64,000 nucleotides of DNA from Aurantiochytrium sp. KH105 (lineage: Eukaryota > Sar > Bigyra > Thraustochytrida > Thraustochytriidae): assembly GCA_003116975.1 (NCBI GenBank), contig BGKB01000008.1, positions 124,001-188,000 of the forward strand, given 5' to 3'. Below the pieces are notes generated by a model. The model searched no databases and was not told where the DNA came from. It saw nothing but the letters and a program-made list of their open reading frames with translations. The translations under genes were made by a program, and so were the position numbers. Of the stretch, positions 46,779 through 56,385 are shown in pieces (the stretch's first letter is position 1; the number at the start of each line of letters is the position of its first letter).

Positions 46779-48482
46779 TCAACGCTTGAAGTTGGAATAA
46801 CTGGCAGCAACTGGCGAAGCAAAGACGCTGTATAACTTGAGTTTGCTGCTGCCTTTTCGTTTCTCTGCGCACACGCGGACGAATTTGGCACAGTCATAAT
46901 GTCCGAGATTAGAAAAGTCATAATCAATGAAACGCTCCACCCCGATTGAAACGCCGTCTCTCCAATGTACGTCGAGGTAGTGAACGGCCCCTAAAGGTAC
47001 GAATGAGCCTTTTGTGGAAGTGCACCTTTCAAACAGCTGTATGAGAGCGATACCAACATTCTTGTAGGAGTGAAACAGCTCGAATGACAAGAGTGAAATA
47101 CGCGTGCTTAGCCCAAGTTGAATCGTCATGCAGGATCCGCTGCTCACAGTCATTGCTGTCTTGGGTTTATTCTCCAGGTCTGTGGCGAAAGACCAGCCAA
47201 TCGCGAGATTGCGCGATTGCGTATCCACCACATGCATGTCAAAATGCTCCTGCGAATCGAATGTGATACGCGTGCCATCTTTGCTGCGCATTGCATTGTC
47301 TAGCTTCACGGTCATTGCGAGTGGCTCAGGAAGTTCTGACGAGTTTTGTTTGTTGCTCTGGAACCACTGTGCGATGTCTTGAATCTGTTGGCGTTCCAGG
47401 ATGCGATCGAATGAGGACGCAATCATCGAGGCAGTAATGTTCTGTCCGTACCGGGTAAGATGCACAAAGTCGCAAAAGAAGCATTCGGTTCTAAATTCCT
47501 TCTCCACAGGCAAGCCGCCTGCCCCCAAAGCGCGAACAACGTCAATCTGTGGGATATCGTAATACTGAAGCACTCTGAGATGATCGAAGCTTGCATCGGA
47601 TCGGTAGGGCGCCCGGAAGCCGCCTGTTGCGGTTTCAAATTGGCCCTTCCAGTCTCGCGTCGACACCTCGACCCAGAGAAGAGCAAGATGCGGGAATTTT
47701 GCTCGTAAAAGGCGAATGGTCGCCTCTGTCCAGAACTGCAGCATATTGGAGCGAACGCCAATGCCTTTGTCGAAATTCTGTGCATGGAATGCGCTTGAGA
47801 CATCATTGACGGATGCTTCCATAATGATGAGGTCAGCCCTGGCGATAGTCTCTTGCATATCGGCACGTCGCATTGCTTGATAGTGATGGTCTGTTCCGCG
47901 ATTGTTCATGGCATGATTTTGGACAAGGTGTCGGCCAATGCACGGGTATCGTAAGTTCAAAACGTGCTCGAGCCGCGAGAGCCAAGCCTCGGACGCGCCA
48001 TGTGGTTTATCAGGGTCTGCAGAATCAGGTTTGCACAATCCCATCGAGATTGAACCTCCGAAGACCAGCACCGTTATGCATTTTTGCGAGCGAAGCTTTC
48101 TCAAGACAGGCAAAAAGCGTGACTCGTCCCCAACGTTGCCGATACTTCGCAGGCACATTCCACTCGTGATGGTCTCCGGCAGGAATCTACACCTGGGTTT
48201 TCGGATCCTGAGATCACTGGGTAATAGCTCTGGCGCGAAGCAGGTCCGCTCCTGCAGGCCCTTGTGTACGTGTGGTGGCTGCGGCAAAGGCTCTCTTATT
48301 CGAAGCTGCAAGCTTGACTTCGTATGCGAAGGAGCGACCGAGTTATCGCGATGCAGAAAGTGTGGGATGTCGGGATCAGCAACGAATCTTAAACTGATTG
48401 CACTCAAGGAAAAGATTGCGAGCGCGCTTCCGAGGAGTAGCATTGACAATGATTTTTTTGTCCTCTCGGCTGATCTCATCAT
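46779..48482 (-). CDS. SGNH/GDSL-hydrolase-like membrane-anchored protein 2
   Basis: ATG-started (two consecutive ATGs), 567 residues. A hydrophobic anchor lies at ~12-31. The conserved blocks are VFGGSISMG (Ser144), NRGTDHH, EASVNDV (N226) and FCDFVHLTRYGQN (D338, H341), so the full Ser/Asn/Asp-His set is kept. Most of the protein aligns with SGNH protein 1 without large gaps, including the Cys-containing pre-domain (CFAPELLPSDLRIRKPRCRF) and the C-terminal beta-rich region (~390-567). It differs mainly in the stem after the anchor. The copies look anciently duplicated, with many substitutions. Substrate is unknown; action on secreted or wall polysaccharide is inference from family and anchor. 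Confidence 0.78.
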   Translation of the reverse strand: MMRSAERTKKSLSMLLLGSALAIFSLSAISLRFVADPDIPHFLHRDNSVAPSHTKSSLQLRIREPLPQPPHVHKGLQERTCFAPELLPSDLRIRKPRCRFLPETITSGMCLRSIGNVGDESRFLPVLRKLRSQKCITVLVFGGSISMGLCKPDSADPDKPHGASEAWLSRLEHVLNLRYPCIGRHLVQNHAMNNRGTDHHYQAMRRADMQETIARADLIIMEASVNDVSSAFHAQNFDKGIGVRSNMLQFWTEATIRLLRAKFPHLALLWVEVSTRDWKGQFETATGGFRAPYRSDASFDHLRVLQYYDIPQIDVVRALGAGGLPVEKEFRTECFFCDFVHLTRYGQNITASMIASSFDRILERQQIQDIAQWFQSNKQNSSELPEPLAMTVKLDNAMRSKDGTRITFDSQEHFDMHVVDTQSRNLAIGWSFATDLENKPKTAMTVSSGSCMTIQLGLSTRISLLSFELFHSYKNVGIALIQLFERCTSTKGSFVPLGAVHYLDVHWRDGVSIGVERFIDYDFSNLGHYDCAKFVRVCAEKRKGSSKLKLYSVFASPVAASYSNFKR

Positions 48483-49429
48483 GACGCAATTTTCTGAGCA
48501 GGCTCAGACTTAGCCAGAAGAACACCTTGGAGCGCCAATCACCGCGCCGATGCAGCAAGAGGGAGCAAGCTTGCAATCCGACAGATGAACTGATCCCCGA
48601 CCTTGCACACTCTTCGGCCTTCGTCTACGAGTCTCGTCCGTGAAGAAGAATTGCGCCCCTGTACGCGCATGTAAAACGATAATGGCGTGACTCAAGCGGG
48701 CGTTTGCCCATTCCGGATCCTCTGCCAGCAGCACTAGCAGGTAGCAAACCCGTGCCTTGCCTTTTGCCGTCGTTGCAGCAGCCCGGGTTTCGAGATTGGT
48801 CGACTTCTTGCAACGGCACTGGAGTTGTGATCGGTGTGGCCCGTGACTGACTGCTGTGACGGTCTGAAGTGTGCCTCGGGGCACCTTCAGCTTGATCCAT
48901 CACTGTCAGCAGTAACAGCTGCACTGCGACTCCAGCAACCGCAACAGGAAAATCAACTATTCGGCAACGGAACGTCTTTTGCCTGTTTTTTAATTTTGAA
49001 AGTCGGCTCGCGCCATTTCTTTTTAGCAGCCACAGCCAGCCCTGCATACAGGCCCAAAATTTAATTTACGCTGCTGCTGCGGTGCATAACAGCTGGCTGG
49101 TCGGCACAGCCAGCAGCTGCCTGTGCCTGGAGATGCGCGAGATTCAATGTGTTTAGGCTGGCCGGTGGCGGCCGTAGGTTCAAAGTATAGAAGCCTTCAC
49201 AGGTCTGCGACCCCTGATGACCAAGATGACACGCACGCAGTGCTCAGCAGGCTCAGAAAGGCGAGGGTTTTTCTCGGACACTCGCAGCGATTTCACGTAG
49301 GTGTGGCTCTTTCCTTCCTCAGCCTCCCAGCAGCAGCAGCGGCAGCTGCAGCCAGCTTCCCACTCACTGCCTGCAGCTGAAGATATTAACAATCTTGCTG
49401 ATGGACTCCCTAGTGGCGGAATAGCCAAT

Positions 49430-49455
49430 CAGCCAGCCAGCCAGCCAGCCAGCCA
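49430..49455. repeat. (AGCC)n tetranucleotide repeat
   Basis: About six consecutive CAGC/AGCC units in the gene-poor block. Confidence 0.9.
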
Positions 49456-49969
49456 CCTCCGGACATACTGCAAGGTCACACGTACAGTCGACCGCTTCTG
49501 AGAACGATGACACTTGTTGCGATACCACCCCAACATCAGCCACTGTTGCAACTGGCAGTGTCTGTTGATGCTGCCACTTACCATGGGCACAGACTCACTG
49601 TAGTAGACGCCTGGCTCTCTCTCTGCTCCGCCACGCGAGTCAGATTCTCGTCGTTCCTTGCATGCCTAGTCTCAGCGCCATGACGGCGGATAACGTATAC
49701 AGCAACGTAGACAAAACCCCTCGGCCTGGGCGGACCTTCTCGAAAGAACACGCCAGTCGGCCGGGCGGCCCGAAAGTGGGGTATGCGGCCGCGCAAGGCG
49801 ACTATCCGCGCGTGTACTGTCGGTTATCCGGCGCGCGCCTCTCGCTACGCCGGCCACTGGCCCTTAGGCAGGCCGTCTTGCCGCGCAAGTGGATAATGCG
49901 TGACCGCAAGTAGGCAAAGACGCGGCGCAAGTTGCGAGAAGTGGCTTACTGACTGCCTGCCACTGACCA

Positions 49970-50052
49970 CTGACTGACTGACTGACTGCAAGAGAGAGAT
50001 ATAGACAGAGACGACACAAGAGAGAGAGAGAGAGAGAGACATGAGAGAGAGC
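49970..50052. repeat. GACT repeat followed by GA-rich tract
   Basis: (TGAC)4-5 at 49970-49989, then purine-rich sequence with a long (AG)n run at about 50020-50039 and more GA beyond it. Confidence 0.85.
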
Positions 50053-50482
50053 GAGAGTGAGGCGCGGCGGCAAGCAAGCCAGAGAGCGATCGGCGGCGGC
50101 TCCGGCTCGGTCGCGCGCGCCCGCCCGCCCGCTCGCCGCCGCGCCGGGAAGGGAGGGAGGGAAGGGGGAGGAGCGGGGCGGCGCGCCTCTCTGCCGCGGC
50201 GCGCGCCTGCCCGCCCGCGCGCGCGGGGTCGTTTGGCTTTTCATCCACCCGTTCATCCGTACATCCGTCCGTCCGTCGGCCGTCTCTGCCTGGCCAGGCC
50301 CCGCTCTCGCGTGAGGGAGGCGAGGGACGCGCTGCTCCAAGAGGAAGGGAGCGCCGAGGCGAAACGAAACGAGGCAACGCGAAGCGTCCCCGGCTCGCGC
50401 CTCGCGCGCGCCGCGCGCGTCGCGCCATCCGCATCGCGCCAGCTTTGTTTGTTTCTTTCATTTCCGTCAGCGTTCCGCAACT

Positions 50483-50545
50483 CCTTTCCTTTCCTTTCCT
50501 TTTCCTTCCTTCCTTTCCTTTCCTTTCCTTTCCTTTCCTTTTCTG
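50483..50545. repeat. CCTTT-type polypyrimidine tandem repeat
   Basis: Roughly ten TTTCC/CCTTT units with small irregularities, forming a long homopyrimidine strand with triplex (H-DNA) potential. Confidence 0.88.
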
Positions 50546-50579
50546 TTCTGACCTGATCTCTCTTTCTTTCTTTCCCTCC

Positions 50580-50580
<1 letters not shown>

Positions 50581-50618
<38 letters not shown>
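50581..50618. repeat. (CAG)n trinucleotide repeat, about 12-13 units
   Basis: An uninterrupted AGC/CAG run of 38 bases. Because it is flanked by non-coding repeats and opens equally in all three phases, it is treated as non-coding. Confidence 0.9.
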
Positions 50619-50619
<1 letters not shown>

Positions 50620-51915
50620 CATCTGTGCGAAACTCTTTTCGCTGCTCGCGCTCGTTCCGCAGAGAGCGCATCGTGATTTGGTCTGCACGAGGCCGGTCCG
50701 CGACAGCGTGCGAGGCGTAACAGCAAGCAAAGGGCTAGTCCTGAACCCTCGGCGGCACGAAGTTGGGTACCGGGTCGATCTCCGTCATCGATTCCTGCTC
50801 TCCAATTCTGTTTCGAATCATCCGCCGGCGCCTGGAGGTTGACATATCGGGTCGATCATCACCAGGGAGAGCGTGTTCGGGACCTTTTGCCTGCATTTGC
50901 TTGCTACTGCAAATCGCGCGCTGTCGTCTGCGACGAGGGAAGCTTCGGCTACCCTGTCACAGCAACTTTCACACATTCCTTATTCTCTCACACATCTTGT
51001 TGTTGTCCCAGGCTGGGACAACTTTTCACCTTTCGGCCAAAGCATTGGACTAGCCTACTGTGTGAGCACTCGGCTCATTCATTTCTTCCCTGCTATATTG
51101 GCCCTTTCTCACCTGTTCTCACGAGAACTCTCTGTTAGTTCATTGCGGGCGCCGAGTGGCCCCGTGGAACAATCAAGTGCTTGCGTCCTCTGTGCGTTGA
51201 GCAGCTATCAAAGGTAAATTTTACCACCTCAGAAACAAAACCAAAAACACATCAAAAAAAAACAAAAAAACATCCAAAAAACACACAAAAATAAAAAGCA
51301 GAAAAAACCAACCCGGAAACTCTTCAACAGGGAGCTAGTCGCGAGCGACCGAAAGCTCAAGGTATGTTTGAAAAGAGCTGCACACCCGCGGGCCGGTACG
51401 GTGGTACTGACAGTGATCTGGAGATTGATTGATGTACAGGTTGTATCGGGCGTGATTGAATCGTTCATTCTTTCTTGCCATCCTCGTCTCTCTGTTGGAG
51501 ATCTTGCTCCTATTCAGTTCGGACCGTTTTTTTTTTCTTTCTCTCCTCATTAGTCTTTCTGTCCCTCTCTGTCCTCTAGCCCAAATCGCACGTTCGCACT
51601 CAGGCCTCGGATATCGCAAGCGCCTTTGCTCTGTTTATAAGGTTGTATAGGCGACCTAGCTGGGACCTTTCCCCCGCATTTTCTCTATTCCATCGCGTGC
51701 CTTTTCTTTTCGCATCCTCATCAAGAGAGAGTCGAAGGTCGAATTTTCCGATCTCCTCGAAAATCCGCAAGGAGTCCAATTTGACGTCAGAGCGGACATC
51801 TCCGCCACTTTTCGGCACCACGTCGCCTCTCAACATTACCGTTCCGGGCACGATTGAGTGCATAGAGGATCTCGACGCCACGCCCAAGGCTAGCCAGAGC
51901 CTTGAGGAGGCGGAG

Positions 51916-52683
51916 ATGCTGGAAGCCATTATGGCCCCGCCGAGTATGCAGTCCTCGCTTATGGACGCGAAACGAGGCGCGTCCTCTGAGGAGGCGCTCC
52001 TTGGCGCTTCGGCTGCTCAGCTGCAACAGAAGAATTCCATCATGCACGCCGACAACTCGCTTTTCATTATCGATTGGGACGACACGCTGTTGGCCACCTC
52101 GTGGCTCGGCGCGCAAGGCCTTCGCCTCGATGCCGCAGAAATCCCCGCAGTTGTGCAAGAGGAACTTCGCGCTCTCGAAGAGTCCATGGTACAGATCCTC
52201 TCGCATGCACTTTCGCTCGGCAAGGTAGCAATTGTGACCAACGCTGAGAGCTCGTGGGTTGAACTATCCGCGCGCAAGTTCGTCCCTGGCGTATGCGATC
52301 TTCTTTCGCAGATTCGAATTCTCTCGGCTCGCTCGAGTTACCAGGATGCTTTCCCGAATCAAGTCGAGCAGTGGAAGATGGAGGCTTATAAATGCGTCTT
52401 TCATGAGGCGTTTCCTGACCTGGCCTCAGGATCGGGAAAGACCCATTATCCACGAGTCCAAGTGCTGAGTCTCGGTGATAGCATTTACGAGCGTAACGCG
52501 CTCATGAGCCTTGCCGAGACGGTTGGTACTGAAAAGCTCTTGCCCAAGTCAGTGAAATTTGTGGAACGCCCGAATCCTGGACAGCTCGTTCGCCAGATTG
52601 AAATCGTGCTTGATAATCTGCACGATGTCTATGCCTCCAGCGCCGATCCTGTGGATCTCATGCTCGAGCTCGAGTACCTTTGA
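51916..52683 (+). CDS. HAD-superfamily-like protein
   Basis: From the first in-frame ATG the protein is 255 residues. HAD motif I is clear: LFIIDWDDTLL (D53 and D55, the nucleophile and general acid positions of DxDxT). A motif II-like Thr follows in KVAIVTNAESSWVE (~107). A lysine-containing helical segment and the motif IV-like VLSLGDSIYERNAL (~183) complete the fold. HAD enzymes are mostly phosphatases acting through an aspartyl-phosphate; the substrate is not predictable. The frame is open another ~110 codons upstream to a possible splice acceptor at 51579, and that stretch contains plausible coding (SPLNITVPGTIECIEDLD), so the real protein may be longer, with a 5' exon. A 13-base A-run follows the stop by three bases. 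Confidence 0.72.
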   Translation: MLEAIMAPPSMQSSLMDAKRGASSEEALLGASAAQLQQKNSIMHADNSLFIIDWDDTLLATSWLGAQGLRLDAAEIPAVVQEELRALEESMVQILSHALSLGKVAIVTNAESSWVELSARKFVPGVCDLLSQIRILSARSSYQDAFPNQVEQWKMEAYKCVFHEAFPDLASGSGKTHYPRVQVLSLGDSIYERNALMSLAETVGTEKLLPKSVKFVERPNPGQLVRQIEIVLDNLHDVYASSADPVDLMLELEYL

Positions 52684-53095
52684 TTTAAAAAAAAAAAAAG
52701 AGCATCAAGGAGGGGCACTTTTAGGCTCACGCTGCACCAATTGGCCCGTGTTGCTCAATGGCGGTGTCCGTGTCTCTCCGACTCGACGCTCGGGCTCCAC
52801 GTTTCCGCAACGCACGGGTCCAAAGGCCGCCGCTTCAAAAATCAATGGAAAGGCTTTATCGGTTTTCTATGCAGCAATCCATCCTCGCTGCAAGCAAAAA
52901 GTATTCGCGAGTTCTACTTTTCCATTTCAAAACACACGCTGTAATTCAATTCACATAAAACAAAAACAAAACAGAACAAAACAAAAAGGTCTAGCGACAG
53001 ATTATCTTGACTTGAAATCGAATCTGAAACGAGAATGACATTCTGATCTGGACTTCCGTCCATTTTCTCTTTTGGGTCTTTCGTACGTATGGCCC
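52684..53095. other. Convergent intergenic region
   Basis: 3' flanks of the HAD-like and ZIP genes, with an A-run at 52687-52699 and AAAACA-type repeats around 52957-52986. No gene seen. Confidence 0.5.
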
Positions 53096-54289
53096 TCAAT
53101 CGTCGTGGCTATGTGAGGCCCCAAGCACCAGAGGAAGGATCGACCCTAGTATGACCACGCCAAGCTGTTTCTGGTCCAAAACTCCTTTCTCGTTGCGTGG
53201 GAGCTCGGCAAGTGCGTGCACCATGCTCACGTAGAGAAAAGTCCCTGCTGAGAAGAGAATTCCAAATCCGATAAAGTTGGGCGACGCGAGACCAATTCCA
53301 ACAAAGTTTGAGTCCAGCAAAGCGAAGATGAGTAGCGCACTTGCAGGTGCAGCGATGGCAAAATAGGCAATGTTTGCGCGCACTGCGCCGATTTCCAAAC
53401 CCGTATTCCGCAGATACACGCTAAGACCGAAGGCCGCTGGGACCTTGTGCATCATAATTGCGAGAAAAACCATGAGCTCCACTCGACGCAAACCACCCGA
53501 AACGCCAGAGACCTTCGTTGCACCGAGAGCAAGTCCGTCCGCCGCAGCGTGAATAAGCAGGCCAATTGTGACGGTCACGCGACGTTTCACTGCTCTCTTC
53601 GACATGTGAAGCTGAGATGGCATTTCGTCCACACCCTGGAGCCAAAAAATCCCTGGCCCATCGTTTTCCGAGACAGCATCATTAGTGGTTGTTGGCGCAA
53701 TTTGCTCCAAGACTTCGTCATGCCCAGAAAGTGCATGATCCATCTCATGGGCATGTGTACCCTGGCCGAGAAGGTGGTCGACGCAGAGCATGAGCAGAAA
53801 TCCAGACAAAAGAGCAAGTCCGATGATCGACTCTGAGGTGAGAAGGTGGTCTTTGCCACTTTGGCTAATCTCTTCTACCTCGTGCAAGCTATGAACGCCT
53901 TCGGGGATGATCACGGTGAGAGCAGTGCCGATGAAAAGCCCAGCTGCAAGTGCATTGACAGCTCGAAGCTGTTTGTGATTCATCGACATGTGCAGAGGTG
54001 CAAGCCCCGCTCCAAAGGCTCCGACAAACATGGCGATGCTCAGCATGCAAAGCTCCAAAAATGGCTGCCACTGCATCGTTGGCTCTTCCTGCTGCACCTC
54101 GACCTCTGCACTTGCTTCGAAAGTGCCCGGGTACTCGTGCACGTGCAGGTGAGCAGGCATTTCTTGTGACGTTTGAATTTGCTCGGCATCCACTCCTCCA
54201 AAAATGACCGCGGAGAAGAAGAAAAAGACGAAGAAAAAGTAGAAGCTACAGCCTGCCCGTGAGCAATTAACGGCCGCCCAGGACGACAT
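53096..54289 (-). CDS. SLC39A9: ZIP-family zinc transporter, ZIP9-like
   Basis: ATG-started, 397 residues. An N-terminal hydrophobic segment (~12-30, Phe-rich) acts as signal peptide or extra helix. Transmembrane helices follow from ~75 onward. The signature helices are GLLIHAAADGLALGA (~237-252) and MVFLAIMMHKVPAAFGLSVYL (~270-290), whose His, Asp/Asn and Glu/Lys positions are the ZIP metal path; the variants AAADG and HKxPAAFG are those of ZIP9, a Golgi/plasma-membrane zinc importer into the cytosol. A His-containing loop (GQGTHAHEMDHALSGHDE, ~175-192) is typical of ZIP regulatory loops, and the protein ends in SHSHDD. No odd features; single exon. Confidence 0.87.
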   Translation of the reverse strand: MSSWAAVNCSRAGCSFYFFFVFFFFSAVIFGGVDAEQIQTSQEMPAHLHVHEYPGTFEASAEVEVQQEEPTMQWQPFLELCMLSIAMFVGAFGAGLAPLHMSMNHKQLRAVNALAAGLFIGTALTVIIPEGVHSLHEVEEISQSGKDHLLTSESIIGLALLSGFLLMLCVDHLLGQGTHAHEMDHALSGHDEVLEQIAPTTTNDAVSENDGPGIFWLQGVDEMPSQLHMSKRAVKRRVTVTIGLLIHAAADGLALGATKVSGVSGGLRRVELMVFLAIMMHKVPAAFGLSVYLRNTGLEIGAVRANIAYFAIAAPASALLIFALLDSNFVGIGLASPNFIGFGILFSAGTFLYVSMVHALAELPRNEKGVLDQKQLGVVILGSILPLVLGASHSHDD

Positions 54290-54972
54290 ATCGCTGTTCC
54301 TCTCTCACTCAATCGTCCTCCCTAGTGGGTTTTCGCAGCGGGGATCTACTTGCCTTGGCCGTCAATTGCTCAAGCTGTCGCTTCAGTCTGCTGCTCGAGC
54401 TCTGGCGGAGCGTCCCTGATCTCCGCAGTGCAGAGTGGTTGTTTTTTCTTCTTCTGGCAAGCGGTCGGGCAGGCCAGGCCACGCAAGGCAAGGCCAGGCA
54501 AGGCCAGGCAAGGCCAGTAAGCTCTACTCTTCGGATCTGCGTACTTGCCTGGGCTTCTTTCTTCCCTGGGGCTGGCTGATTGCACTAGCACGAGCCTCGA
54601 CGCGGCTTTCATCTCCTTCTTGTCTTCGGCTCATCCGAGGAGGCTGCCGGGAGTCCGCTAATTTGCTCCAACCGCTCGGTCATTCAATCAATCACCGGAC
54701 CCGGGGCCACTAGCGGGTTCGAGTCTTTTTTTATTTCCATTCTTTTCCCTGGGTCCTCCTCCCGCCACCCAATCACATCAAACCAGTCGATCGATTCGCG
54801 CGGCACAGAACTGCAAGCCGCCTTGGAGGCCTGAGACGGTCTGCGCAACTGCGGCGGCGACGAAAGCGGTGGCGGTGGTGCCTGGAGGAAGGCGAGGGGA
54901 GACACGGACAACGGGCCACGACTGCGTTCTGGAGTGAAGGTAGAGCGCTCCAGCCTCGGCCCGAGCAAGAAG
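54290..54972. promoter_or_regulatory. Divergent region between ZIP and RRM genes
   Basis: Bidirectional promoter region with a tandem AGGCCAGGCA-type repeat at about 54470-54517. The RRM gene's frame is open from 54934, but its first ATG is at 54973. Confidence 0.45.
54470..54517. repeat. AGGCCAGGCA-type decamer tandem repeat
   Basis: Four to five imperfect copies of a ~10-base unit (GGCCAGGCAA) between the divergent ZIP and RRM genes. Confidence 0.75.
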
Positions 54973-56031
54973 ATGGCCAAGCGCGACCGCAAGCGCGGCA
55001 GGGACCAGGACAAGGACCAGGAGAAGAAAGTCTTGGCCAATATGAAGAGCGATCACGAGGAAGTGGAGTCCAGCGATGGCGATCACGATGAGAAAATTGA
55101 TGATGAAAACTCGGACAGCTCCTCAAATTCGTCGTCGTCGTCATCGTCACAATCGGGAGACGATGATACTGGAGCCGCCGCGCCTCCGAAGTCGAAGAAG
55201 CAAAAGACTGAGTCGAGCATCAGCTCTCACAAGGTCAGCACCAGCACCGGCGACGATGACGACAAGAGCGACGACGAGGACGAAGACGAGGGAAGCGAAG
55301 GTGAACTCGAAGCATGCACCGTGTATATCGAAGGGATTCCTTGGGGTGCTTCTTCAGAAGAGCTCTGGACCCTCTTTTCCAGTGTGGGAACTCTGCTTGA
55401 CCTGCGACTACCGCGGTGGAATGACTCCGGGCGACTTCGCGGGTACGGTCACGCCGACTACGGCTCCGCAGAGGAAATGCAAAAGTGCATCAAGAAGCTG
55501 GACCGTCATGAAATTGGAGGGCGTTACTTGCGCGTGACTGAGGCTAAAACAAAAAGCGCCGCTACACTCCGTCCCGGCGCAAGCGGGCGCCCCGTTTCAG
55601 ACGTTCCGGACACTTGCAAATCTCTCTTTGTGAAAAATCTGCCCTATGATGCCGACGAATCCATGGTCGAAGAAGCCTTCACATCCTTTGGCAAGGTCCA
55701 AAATGTTCGCCTGACTCGATGGAACCACACAGGCCGTCACAAGGGCTTTGGATATGTGGAATTTACCTCGAGCGAGCCAGTCAAAGCCGTGCTTGCTTTG
55801 ACGACGCCTTTGCACGTCGGAGATCGAACTGTTGCTGTCGACGCAGATGTCGAAGGCGGAGGCCGACCGAAAGGAAGCTTTCGCGACGCTTCGGGCCGCC
55901 AGTGGCACAAGACGGATGGACGAAAGCTTCGTCAGCAGCAACAGCAGCAGGGTCGTGGCCGTGGTCGCGGCCGTGGCCGCGGGCGTGGTCGAGGTCGGGG
56001 TCGAGGTCGAGGCCCATCGCTTAATTTCTGA
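54973..56031 (+). CDS. Nucleolin-like protein with two RRMs and RG-rich tail
   Basis: From ATG 54973, 352 residues. Residues 1-113 are Lys-rich then acidic and Ser-rich, as in nucleolin, yeast Nsr1 and fission-yeast Gar2. RRM1 (~115-190) has RNP2 VYIEGI and RNP1 RGYGHADY, the latter with His and Asp in place of the usual aromatic core. RRM2 (~216-293) has RNP2 LFVKNL and canonical RNP1 KGFGYVEF. A Gln run (~313) and at least eleven Arg-Gly pairs (~319-347) form the tail. This layout predicts a nucleolar protein in pre-rRNA processing or ribosome assembly. The weaker RNP1 in RRM1 suggests RRM2 makes the main RNA contact. Single exon. Confidence 0.85.
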   Translation: MAKRDRKRGRDQDKDQEKKVLANMKSDHEEVESSDGDHDEKIDDENSDSSSNSSSSSSSQSGDDDTGAAAPPKSKKQKTESSISSHKVSTSTGDDDDKSDDEDEDEGSEGELEACTVYIEGIPWGASSEELWTLFSSVGTLLDLRLPRWNDSGRLRGYGHADYGSAEEMQKCIKKLDRHEIGGRYLRVTEAKTKSAATLRPGASGRPVSDVPDTCKSLFVKNLPYDADESMVEEAFTSFGKVQNVRLTRWNHTGRHKGFGYVEFTSSEPVKAVLALTTPLHVGDRTVAVDADVEGGGRPKGSFRDASGRQWHKTDGRKLRQQQQQQGRGRGRGRGRGRGRGRGRGRGPSLNF

Positions 56032-56385
56032 TAAAAGAAGATTGTCATCGTCTTCGCCTTGAAAGTTTGACTTCCTTCCCATCTTTTCAATGAATATTCA
56101 GTGGTATATTTTTTACTTTGATTGTGAGTACAACGGAAAGTATCGGACGAGGCTACAGATCAGTCAATTCCTCGCCGTCCCTTTTTTCGAGCAGCACGCC
56201 GAGATGGATAGAAAAAACAATCGAGATTGTCGTCACACCGACGCCTGTGCCGTTTTCGAAAGCAACTTCAACAAACATGTTCCCTTTCTGCTAGCATTTG
56301 GTCCTCGGCCTGGAAGTCATGCTCCAACCCGATTTTTAGGACGCACACACTCATTTTTTTCTCCTACCAGAGAAGGTTTTTCTTT
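56032..56385. other. Convergent intergenic region
   Basis: 3' flanks of the RRM and methyltransferase genes, AT-richer than neighbours. No gene seen. Confidence 0.5.

Larger units (their letters stand above)
48483..51915. other. Repeat-rich gene-poor block and upstream region of the HAD gene
   Basis: About 3.4 kb with no supported gene. From left to right: an inverted repeat around 49089-49118 (GCTGGCTG versus CAGCCAGC arms), an (AGCC)n run, GACT and GA tracts, a GC-rich segment (50085-50430), a CCTTT pyrimidine tract, a CAG run and an A-rich stretch (51225-51310). Open frames overlap in every phase and are low complexity. Near the right end a donor-like AAG|GTATGT at 51359-51367 and a pyrimidine tract ending CTCTAG at 51574-51579 could delimit an intron of 218 bases upstream of the HAD gene. 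Confidence 0.5.

Noticed and set aside
48625-49047. Minus-strand 140-codon ATG frame upstream of SGNH protein 2
   Set aside because: No domain, mixed composition, and overlapping frames of similar length in other phases.
50041-50730. Frames encoding poly-Gln, poly-Ala, poly-Cys or poly-Leu runs around the CAG repeat
   Set aside because: All phases on both strands are open through the same simple repeats, so the runs are a by-product of the repeat and not evidence of a polyglutamine protein.
54690-54735. tRNA-like B-box (GGTTCGAGTC) followed by a T-run
   Set aside because: The bases flanking the loop cannot form a T-stem and no matching A-box or acceptor stem was found.
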